DNA of 64,000 nt, from positions 50,244,001 to 50,308,000 of the forward strand of contig NC_057835.1 in assembly GCF_910594005.1 (NCBI RefSeq). The letters run 5' to 3'. This document shows positions 55,668-64,000 of this stretch, piece by piece. This DNA comes from Cervus elaphus (lineage: Eukaryota > Chordata > Mammalia > Artiodactyla > Cervidae). Position 1 is the stretch's first letter. Each line of letters opens with the position of its first letter. The notes under the pieces are model-generated. The model was not told the origin of the DNA. It saw only the letters and a list, made by a program, of their open reading frames with translations, and did no database searches. Both the position numbers and the translations under genes were made by a program.

Positions 55668-55875
55668 TATACCTGTTAGGTATCACAGTCCAGGCATTTA
55701 ACCCTCATTATCCCTTTTAATAAACCTAAAAATCTCCCACCAACTGGGTATTCATATAATGAAGTTACAGTCAAAGATAAGGAAGTTTGGAAGTTAAGTA
55801 ATTTGCCCATGATCATGAGAACTAGCAAAAGAGTGGGGTCTCAAACCCAGGACTGTGTGACTCCAAGTCTGACAC
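55668..55875 (-). mobile_element. MIR SINE relic
   Basis: AGTCCAGGCATTTAACCCTC, TTAAGTAATTTGCCCATGAT, CTCAAACCCAGGACTGTGTG. Confidence 0.75.
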
Positions 55876-55967
55876 ATTCCCACTTTTCTACAACACTAAC
55901 CATCATACACTATACACACAGACATACATAGACACACGCACACACACACATAAATGTATGAAAGTCA

Positions 55968-56166
55968 AAGTGTAGTCACTCAGCAGTGTCTGACCCTTTG
56001 TGACGCTATGGACTGTAGCCCACTAGACTCCATGGGATTTCCCAGGCAAGGATACTGGAGCTGGTTGCCATTTCTTCCTCCAGGCTATCTTCCTGACCCA
56101 GAGACTGAATCTGAGTCTCTTGCCCTGGTAGGTGGATTCTTTACCACTGAGCCACCTGGGAAGCTC
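55968..56166 (-). mobile_element. Bov-tA SINE, copy 1 of the duplication
   Basis: Antisense: GTCACTCAGCAGTGTCTGAC, CTATGGACTGTAGCCCACTA, CAAGGATACTGGAGCTGG, CACTGAGCCACCTGGGAAGC. It carries a short internal deletion (ACTAGACTCCATGGG) relative to most copies. Confidence 0.94.
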
Positions 56167-56270
56167 GTATTTAGCCACTAAGAATATGAACCCCTTAGAT
56201 ATAGAAATACAGGTCAAAGAGCAGATCCATATGAGTACACGCACACACACACATAAATGTATGAAAGTCA

Positions 56271-56469
56271 AAGTGTAGTCACTCAGCAGTGTCTGACCCT
56301 TTGTGACGCTATGGACTGTAGCCCACTAGACTCCATGGGATTTCCCAGGCAAGGATACTGGAGCTGGTTGCCATTTCTTCCTCCAGGCTATCTTCCTGAC
56401 CCAGAGACTGAATCTGAGTCTCTTGCCCTGGTAGGTGGATTCTTTACCACTGAGCCACCTGGGAAGCTC
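56271..56469 (-). mobile_element. Bov-tA SINE, copy 2 of the duplication
   Basis: Identical to the copy 303 bp upstream, including its private internal deletion. Confidence 0.94.
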
Positions 56470-56539
56470 GTATTTAGCCACTAAGAATATGAACCCCTTA
56501 GATATAGAAATACAGGTCAAAGAGCAGATCCATACGAGT

Positions 56540-57245
56540 CTGAGAGAAGGTTACTCAACATCTACAACATGAAGCCATCCCAGACTGAAATTACAGGTCG
56601 GATCCATAATATATCCCTGATTCTGATTTTTACTTTAAAAGCAAAGTTAAAGATGAAGCAGCAGAGGAGATAGGTCATGGCTTTGATTGAAGTATTTTCT
56701 CAGAAAAGCTGCTGATAGTTTAAGAGTGGAAAAATGGTCTTTGAGTGATCTAACCTAGGTTGTCAGGGCCAGAGAGAATGAATGAGTTAATCATATCAAA
56801 ACATCGATGTAGGGGAGAGGATGTCTGACAAACAAACCCAGAGAGAAATAGTTTAAAAACTGAGAAAAAAAATAGTCTCCATTAATAAAACCATAGGATG
56901 ATAAAATTATGTCTAAAATCACAAAGATAGAGAACTTCCTTTTAATGCATGGTTAATAAGAAACTGTGATAAAGAAACATGTAAACAATTAGGAAATAAT
57001 TGAGCACCTGCAAAAGTAGCTCTTGATAAAAGGTACTTAAAAAGCCCACTTAGCGTGTTTGGACATATGTACAAGTGGGACATATGTGTTTCTATAAAGA
57101 TGTTGGTGACAACAGTAGTTAACAGTGGTTGTGGGCCTCTGAGGACTATTATGAAAATCCGTAAGAAGTGGGAAGTGGTAGTGAGTTTGTTTTACTGGTG
57201 GGCTTTATAGTAGCCCAGGAACCCATGAAAAGCCTGTTTTCCATC
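56540..57245. other. Unique non-coding sequence
   Basis: A+T-rich, with no gene or named repeat. Confidence 0.4.
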
Positions 57246-57755
57246 AAGCATTCCTTCTGATAATGACTTGAGTAACCCACTTGTGCTGGATAGTCTCTGC
57301 TTGCCCCTCCAGATCCGCTTTCCACCTCCTTCCCCCAGCTTTGTGCCCTGGGAGCCTGGCCTGTATGAACAGCATCTGACAGCTTGCTTTCTGGCTCCTA
57401 GGGCTTGGCCCATGGAGGTAGCAGTGGGAGAGGAGAGGGCAGGAGAGTGTGTTCAGGGAGGTGATTCCTCTGGTTGCCCTCTACTGGGTTGTGCATTCTT
57501 TGTTTCTCTACCAGGGACCTCTGTTCCTGTGTATGAAGGAGAGGACAGTGGTTTTCATAGCTGTAAACAAGTTCATGCCACCACCCAAGGGTGGCACAAA
57601 CTCCTGGCTGTTGAGAGTTCCTGTGAGCTTCACATTAATTCTTCCTGCATCTTTGCATCACATCCCTTTCTCAAAGTGCTCCTCAAGTTCCCTGTTGGAG
57701 TATGCCTTGAGAGTGCCTGTTTCCTGACTGATACATCACTGAGCTTCAACTTTGA
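57246..57755 (+). mobile_element. Ancient interspersed repeat of unknown family
   Basis: CTTGCCCCTCCAGATCCGC, GTGCCCTGGGAGCCTGGCC, TGTATGAACAGCATCTGAC and CTGACTGATACA recall a mammalian-wide repeat, possibly the 3' end of an old L1, from memory. It covers the whole 169-codon plus frame at 57268-57777, which I therefore do not call a gene. Confidence 0.45.
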
Positions 57756-58171
57756 CCTTTGCACAGTGGGGTTTTGAAGGTCAGGTGACTTTATGAAGTT
57801 CTTCCAAAGGCTTACAGAAATAGTTTTAAGTAGCATTTCAAATTAGAGTGAGTAAAGTATTACAAATTATATTAACCAAAATGCAAATATGGAAGTTGCT
57901 TTAAGTGAGAAGAAAGAAAAGCCATAGGAGTGTTTATATTAGAGTGTCTGCAGAATGGACTGTCACAGGAAGACCCCAGGAGGACTCCAGTGGCAGAATT
58001 TTCCTGATCCCTTTAGTTCTCTTTTCATGGATTAATGTTGTGTTGGCCAAGAAAAGGCTCAGGGTCAGGCACAAGGCCATGCCACGGGGCAAGGTCAAAG
58101 GTAAGATTCTGGGTGAAAAAACTACAAATAACTCACATTTCTTATGAATCGTGGTAAGACCCTGTGTGCAT
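57756..58171. other. Unique non-coding sequence
   Basis: No repeat recognised and no gene. An 80-codon plus frame at 57905-58147 has no known domain. Confidence 0.4.
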
Positions 58172-58395
58172 GCAAAGTGTGCGTGCTCAGCCTCTGCAGT
58201 CGTGTCTGACTCTTTGTGACCCCATGGACTGTAGTCCCCCAGGCTCCTCTGTCCATGGGATTTTTCCAGCAAGAATGCTGGAGTGGCTTGCCATGCCCTC
58301 CTCCAGAGGATCTTCCTGACTCAGGGATCGAACCCACGTCTCCTGTGTCTCCTGCTTTCAGGTAGATTCTTTATTGCTGAGCCACCAGGGAAGTC
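58172..58395 (-). mobile_element. Bov-tA SINE with perfect 12-bp TSD
   Basis: Antisense: CTGCAGTCGTGTCTGAC, CCATGGACTGTAGTCCCCC, GGGATCGAACCCACG, GAGCCACCAGGGAAGTC. CCCTGTGTGCAT occurs at 58160-58171 and 58396-58407. It has a small internal tandem repeat of TCTCCTGTG/TCTCCTGC. Confidence 0.95.
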
Positions 58396-58941
58396 CCCTG
58401 TGTGCATAGAGAAAGTCTTATTTTGGAAATATTTTTCATCTAAAGGCATCCCTAGAAAAGGCCTTAAAATTATGTCTCAGTATCAGGTCAACACACTCAA
58501 GTTCAATCCTCATTGAAGAGCCCAGCTGAAAAACTGCATTCGTTTTCACATGGGGTGGACAATGGTGACCTCAAATTGTCTTCAGTTGCTTTCATTCAGT
58601 AAGGTTCCAAAAGCTCTCCACCTGAAACAGAAGAATGGGGAACACACAGGTTTTTTGAGGTGAAACAACTTCAGAACCAAGGCCAGCTGTTTAACGGCAC
58701 ATCAGAGATCACAGCACTGCTCAATGAGGGAGAAATGAGGTCTGGAAAGAAGAGTGCCCTCCTTTCCCAACCTCTGGAGCTGTAGACAGAATCAGACAAA
58801 TACAGCATCTTATGAATACTTAACTGGTCCTTGGCCAGAGCATCTGGGCCTATACATACCTCTTTCAGTGCTTTGGGTCACTACAGTAAACCCCGTGAAT
58901 TGCCACTTCCCTTTCTCTGGTCCCTCAGCCCCAGTGTAACG
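58396..58941. other. Unique non-coding sequence
   Basis: No gene or named repeat. Confidence 0.4.
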
Positions 58942-59148
58942 TAGTGTTAGTTACTCAGTCATGTCCAACTCTTTGCAACCCCATGGAGTATAGCCCACCA
59001 GGCTCCTCTGTCCATGGAATGCTCCAGGCAAGAATACTGGAGTGGGTTGCCATTTCCTCTTCCAGGAGATCTTCTGGACCCAGGGATTGAACCCAGGTCT
59101 CCTACATTTCAGGCAGATTCTTTACCGTCTGAGCCACGAGGGAAGCCC
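58942..59148 (-). mobile_element. Bov-tA SINE
   Basis: Antisense: TTACTCAGTCATGTCCAAC, CCCCATGGAGTATAGCCCAC, AAGAATACTGGAGTGGG, GGGATTGAACCCAGG, GAGCCACGAGGGAAGCCC. Confidence 0.94.
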
Positions 59149-59733
59149 AAATTACCGTCAGACCCAGGGAAGACCTCAATTCTGGCCACTCCCGTTACAT
59201 CTCAGGGTGGCCCCCGGGTTTTGTTTACATATAAGGCCCCATGTTTAATATGCTGAGCTCTGTGTAAAGCTCTCACTAGGAATCATTAAATATAAAATGT
59301 CAATTTCCCTAGTTTAAAGGCAGCCATAAAAAGGAAAATCCAGTTGTGTTTTGAATGTGCTGAGTGAAGTTGCTTCCCCAGGCAAAGAATTTCAAAGTCT
59401 CAAGATTTTCAATCAACTATTTCAATAATAGTTTAATTATTGCAACATGTAGGAAGGCTCCTGGAGAAGCAATCCATCAGTGTTACGAGATGGCCCGAGT
59501 CAGGCAAGGCCTCATTAGCTTCCACCATTTTTCACACAACAGGGAGGCCAGTGGGCAGACATTAAAATCCTAGGGCTCATTCCAAAAGAATCATAATAAG
59601 ATATATCCTCTGGGAGCCTTAAATTCAATGCCTTCCTCAAGGGAACAGGGGGCAGACCAGGGAGAGAAAATCTGTAAAGGTTTTTAGGTCTTATAAACAC
59701 AAACTATATGAATAATAGCATCAATATTGGGAA
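59149..59733. other. Unique non-coding sequence
   Basis: No gene or named repeat. Confidence 0.4.
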
Positions 59734-59951
59734 GCACGTGTGAGTGTATGCTGTCTCTTCAGTCGTGTCTGACTCTTTGTGACCCCATGGACTGTAGCCC
59801 ACCAGGCTCCTCTGTCCTTGGGATTCTTTAGGCAAGAATGCTGGAGTGGGTTGCCATGCCCTTCTCCAGGGCATCTTCCCCACCCAGGAACTGATCCCGT
59901 GTCTCCTACATTACAGGCATATTCTTTACCGCTGAGCCACAGGGGAAGCTC
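59734..59951 (-). mobile_element. Bov-tA SINE with 8-bp TSD
   Basis: Antisense: TCTTCAGTCGTGTCTGACTC, CCCCATGGACTGTAGCCCAC, AAGAATGCTGGAGTGGG, GAGCCACAGGGGAAGC. ATTGGGAA lies at 59726-59733 and 59952-59959. Confidence 0.94.
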
Positions 59952-62152
59952 ATTGGGAATCATACAATCCCATATATCCATTTTTTTTTTCCTCTTCTGG
60001 AGAAACAAGGGCATAAAAAGGCAGAGAAATTGCTAGTTATCGAACAGAAATAGTGTTAGATCCAGCGTTTCCTTCTCAGAGGCAGTGTTAGCTCTGCATC
60101 TTTCCAAGTCTTGCTGGCTTGACAGAATGCTGCTAAGAAATGAACAGTCTGTATGCAGGCAACGCTCTAGCTATAATCTTGCTTTTAGTAGGAAAATAAG
60201 AAATCGCTTTTGCATGATTTAGTAGCCTCTGCTATAGTATCGTATTACTGAAAAACATGGTATAGTTTCCTTTTCATAGCCCCAAATTGTCTTGTTTAAC
60301 AATTTAAGGAGGAATTTAAACTAGGTCTTAACTCAAAGTTAAAACAAATATTAATCTAGTTATGATTTAAAGCCAAATAATCTGTCCTAATGCATTTCCC
60401 TTGTGGGAAGGTACAGGGTAATTTAAAGAGATCTTACAAAAATAATAAATTCTACCTAAGGGAAACGGAAATCTACGATTCTTTTAAAAAGTGATTCCCA
60501 TTTCCAAGGAGCTGAGTGATGGAGTCTCCCTTTGGCAGACTCCATTAGCCGCAGGACCTGACATGGTAGAAGCAACCCAACAGAATATGCATATTTCTTG
60601 TTTTGATGTAATCTGAGATTTTTTTTTTTTTTTTGTCTTTGAACAATAAGCGAATCAAGTCACGACTGAATGGATATATTGCTTTGGTATTTTAATGTAT
60701 TACAATTTATGGCAGTGTTTACTTCAGCCCTTGGCTTGCTGACACTAAAATTATCTTAAAGAGGAATTATAAAATTAGATTAGATATACTTCAACAAGTT
60801 TATCTCTAACAATAAATATATACAAATTCTGAAATGAAATACCCTGCAATTTTCAGCCAGTGCTTAAAGTAATTACACATTCTGTGGTGATAACACATTC
60901 CTTTTTTTTATTGTGCCACAAGCTGGTGAGATACCTCTGCAGCGCATGTTCATGCTAATTAGCAGATAAAGTGTAAATGTGAGGGAGCCTCGAATTCTGT
61001 TGCTTTGCCAGTTTGCTCCTGATTGGAAATTACGGGCCGAATCTCCTCTCATTCCGGCTTGGTCTATTCAGGCGTCGCCTGAGCTGTCTTTCTGCAGTGT
61101 GTTTTAATCCATCAGATCTGTTCGCTGTTGAATGCCTCACTGTTTGTTTTCAATTCAGCAGACTCAAACAGTATCCTCTATAACTGCCTTTTATAATCAA
61201 TCATAGGAGAATTTCGACTCTGCAGAACAATAGGTGGGAATGACATGTTTATGTCACGCTCTCTCATCCCTGTCGAAGAGGTGTTTTTGTTTAGCTGCTA
61301 ATAAAGTGGCATTTTGAAACATGTTCCCAAACCAAGAGGGAGGGAGGGAGATTGTGTACAAGCTTTGTTTCCACTTTTATATCTGGAGCCCTCGGCCTGG
61401 AGGGATGTGCTCAGTGAATTAAGTTACAATGAGCCTTCAGAGGGATGCTAATATCTGGGGGGCGGGGGGTGGCCACCCTGTCCTCTAGGGTTGCAGTGAC
61501 CAAAAAGGTGTGGTTGGCAGTTTCCACAGTTCAAGTTCAAGTTCACATTTAAGAATTACTCATCTGTTGATTCTATGCAAAGCTTTAGGCACATTCCATG
61601 ACCTCTGCCTCTCTTCTGGCCCAGCTCTACCTTTGAAGTTGTGGGAGATCCTGTAGGAGTTTTTGCTTTGAGCTGTTGGGCTTGATTTAATTCCAACTTA
61701 CATTCTTGCCTATAGCAAATACCTTTGGGTTTCATCAATTAGAATATGCTCATAAAGGCCCTTCCACACTTTTTTATTTCTACCCTTTTTTGATTTCTAC
61801 CTCTACACTAACCAGTCAATAAAAAAATCTCCCCTGCCATTCCCACCATCTGTGTGTCCTCAGCTCTGTCCTTGTCTGCTAGATGCCTATTGAATTCCTA
61901 ACTGACCGTGTGTGAACCACCAGGGTCCCAACCATGAGCATGATGCGTCCATCAGGCATAGAAGACCTAGAAGAAGTGGTTCAGAAACATTTGAAATTCA
62001 CTTGTGTGTGTTGGAGAGCACAGCCACGTCTTCCATGTCTGGATAACAGTGGGTGAGGGTTACCAGAATGATATGATTGCCTCTCAAATTAACTGTGATG
62101 TTAAATATTTCTGCATAATGATAAAAATGATTTTGTTGCACCGTGATGTTTG
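59952..62152. other. Repeat-free block of about 2.2 kb holding a strong candidate conserved element
   Basis: I recognise no interspersed repeat, only T-runs near 59978 and 60620. At 60895-61330 the DNA is compositionally complex and CpG-bearing (eleven CpGs from 60943 to 61275). It includes a palindromic homeodomain-type site GCTAATTAGC (60954-60963), a PBX-like ATCAATCA (61196-61203) and a SOX-like AACAATAG (61226-61233). No frame exceeds 60 codons. This is the texture of a developmental enhancer, but conservation cannot be seen from one genome. Confidence 0.45.
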
Positions 62153-62568
62153 CATTAGTCAGCTCAGGTTGCCATAACAAAATACCATAGACTGAGTGGC
62201 TTATACAATGAAAATTAGTTTTCTCATTAATTTCTGGAGCCTGAGAAGTCCAAAATCAAAGTGTCTGCAGATCTGGTATCTGGTGAGTTCCCTCTTCCTG
62301 GCTTGTAGTTAACCACCTTCTTGCTATGTCCTTACATAATGGGGGTGGGGGAATGAAGGAAGTGGAGTGGAGGGGGAGAGAGAACTCAGAGGGCACTCTC
62401 ATGTCTCTCTTTTCAATAAGGCCACTAATCCTATCAGTTCAAAGCCTTACCATTATGATCTTTAACCCTGATTACCTTCAGAAAGGCCCAACCCCAAATA
62501 CAGTCACACTGCAGGAACATCAATATATAAATTTGGGGGGGGAATGCAGATATTCAGCTCAAAACAAT
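62153..62568 (-). mobile_element. MLT1-type LTR (MaLR)
   Basis: Antisense: GCATTAGTCAGCTCAGGTTG, CCATAACAAAATACCATAGA, CTGAGTGGCTTATAC, TCTGGAGCCTGAGAAGTCC, CCAAATACAGTCACACTGC, TATATAAATTTGGGGGG. A young-looking member of the family, but it lacks an internal region, so it is a solo LTR. Confidence 0.82.
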
Positions 62569-62880
62569 GTTTCTTTAAGCACCAAAAGCACAGAGGAAGG
62601 AGATAGTAATTCAGACCCTGAATACAGAAAAACTATTTTTCTGGACATGCAGTGAGATGTTTAATAGTTTGGAGTTATGTTTCTACTTTTACTAATTTTT
62701 AAAGGAAAGAACACTAAGTTTTATCTTTATTAAAGTTCTAGTGTCTTTTGGAGAAGATTTTTGAAAATATAGTCAAAGGAATAAAAAATTATCTCTAGAA
62801 AACTTGGCACCCAAAGAGATTAATTGCTAAGACTTTGGTGAATATCTTTCTAGAATTTTCCTGTTCAAACATACACATGT

Positions 62881-62916
<36 letters not shown>

Positions 62917-64000
62917 TGCATTCTGTCTTTCACTGTGGATTCATGTTGCATTTGCATTTTAGAAATCTGCTCTTTCCTTCTACCAATATATCTTGAATAT
63001 TTTTCCATGTCATTAAATGTTCTTTTATAACATGTGTTTCCATTTTTTTTTAATGAAAAAAAAGTGGTTTCTGCTGCAGGATTTCATGGTCAACTTGTTT
63101 AAATTTATGGCAAGAACATTTTTAATTGAAAGTGTATCAGAATGACATGCCCAGTGCTGGAGAGGAAGTAGAGCAGTGGGGAGGGAAAGAGTGTAACCCG
63201 AGGACCTGGAAACACACAGAGGACCAATCACTGAGCGAATCAATACTCTGAGATGTGCAAAAGTCACCGTGCCCCAGTTTCCAGCAAAATTCATCCCGTC
63301 TCTTAAAGACATTATTTGCAACATGCCTGGAACTCAATAAACTTTGTGTTCACTGATGGGATATGAAGTTGATTTAATAACCAAGGACCTGGCAATTGAC
63401 TCAGCGGGTGTAAAAAAAGCTGATCCTGTAGTATAACAAATGTGTGAATCTGTTGGATTATATGGGAAAGTAGCAATCAGCTGCTGTTTAAATACTTGTA
63501 GGGATTACTTGCCATCTCTTAAAATCAGTTTCATAAAATCACCTTGTAAATTTACTTTCTGAACAGCCCCTGTGTGTTTGATGCAAGAACGTTGATTTGG
63601 TGATGGACCAGAAAGTGACTTGGTAGGAATGTCAGTGACAAGAGAGCAGACAAATTGAGGCTAAGGCTATCTTTTGGTTTAGAAAGTGTGAATAAAGACA
63701 TTAAAATGTAGGCAAAAGAGGAAACCAGAGGTGAAGGAAGAACTGAGAGTCTGGTTAGTATAATTTAGGAAAGATGATACCCAATGGGATCTCTAGTCAT
63801 GTGTCTGGAATATCTTATCCATTTGGCAGGGGTCAGATTCTTTTGAGACCATGACAAATAGTGCACGTTCAGCAGAGAGAAGAGTCTGAAATGGTGAAGA
63901 GCCTGCAAACCATGGTATATTAAGAACATTTGAAGAGCTGTATGCATTTAATAGGTAGAAAGGAGAGCTATAGTCAGCTACATGTACTTATTGAGGTCTG
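62569..64000. other. Mostly unique non-coding sequence, old L1-like trace near 62940-63040
   Basis: ATATCTTGAATATTTTTCCA and TGTCATTAAATGTTC resemble old L1 antisense, weakly. Poly(T)/poly(A) near 63045-63064. No gene: the frames at 63025-63337 share DNA and lack domains. Confidence 0.35.
62882..62914. repeat. (CA)16 microsatellite
   Basis: Perfect CA tract, 33 bp, preceded by an imperfect ACATACACATGTG stretch. Confidence 0.97.

Larger units (their letters stand above)
55934..56539. repeat. Tandem duplication, 2 x 303 bp, one mismatch
   Basis: Copy 1 is 55934-56236 and copy 2 is 56237-56539. Read side by side, they differ at one position (T at 56232, C at 56535). Each unit holds a CA tract, a whole Bov-tA SINE and about 70 bp of unique sequence (ending AGAGCAGATCCATA). 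The SINE was therefore duplicated with its flanks and not inserted twice. The junction lies beside a CA tract. Confidence 0.98.

Noticed and set aside
55954..56484. Two identical 75-codon proteins as a duplicated gene pair
   Set aside because: Both are antisense readings of the same duplicated Bov-tA SINE.
57268..57777. A 169-codon plus frame as a novel gene
   Set aside because: The sequence looks like an ancient interspersed repeat, with no domain, no splice context, and a competing overlapping frame at 57449-57727.

Overview
This is nuclear DNA from a ruminant, most likely a bovid such as cattle, sheep or goat. The evidence is about twenty Bov-tA SINEs (tRNA-like head with box A/B motifs plus a BovB-derived tail), BovB LINE 3' ends, ruminant-type L1 3' ends, cetartiodactyl CHR-type SINEs, and older mammalian repeats (MIR, L2, MLT1, MER1, MER5A, MER20). 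Base composition is A+T-rich and CpG-poor. I cannot separate Bos, Ovis and Capra by eye.

I find no protein-coding gene, exon, tRNA, rRNA or snRNA that I can defend. Open reading frames above 60 codons are chance frames, and many lie inside SINEs, L1, L2 or the minisatellite. The window reads as intergenic or deep-intronic DNA.

Layout: 1-21.5 kb is repeat-rich (CHR and Bov-tA SINEs, an MLT1 LTR, two L1 3' ends, a BovB 3' end, MIR and L2 relics), with one CpG-dense, repeat-free patch at 8.92-9.30 kb. 21.5-26.5 kb is almost free of young repeats and may hold conserved non-coding sequence. 26.8 kb carries a mariner-type palindromic element of the kind linked to the bovine miR-2284/2285 family. 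29.9-33.6 kb is an old L2 broken by two L1 3' ends, one of which holds a SINE. 39-43 kb is another nest (SINE in MLT1, SINE in old L1, L1 3' ends, MER5A). 47.1-48.5 kb is a solo class II (ERVK-like) LTR with a visible TATA box and poly(A) signal, whose R/U5 has expanded into a 32-copy, 743-bp minisatellite. 55.9-56.5 kb is a 303-bp tandem duplication with one mismatch. 60.0-62.1 kb is repeat-free, with a strong candidate conserved element near 60.9-61.3 kb.

Most notable: the LTR-born minisatellite; four separate sites where only an A- or T-rich tract sits between perfect 14-15 bp direct repeats (apparent poly(A)-tail-only retrotransposition), three of them at good L1-endonuclease-like sites; the near-identical 303-bp duplication; the mariner hairpin; and the candidate regulatory elements. 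Repeat family names are assigned from memory of consensus sequences, so subfamily names are provisional.
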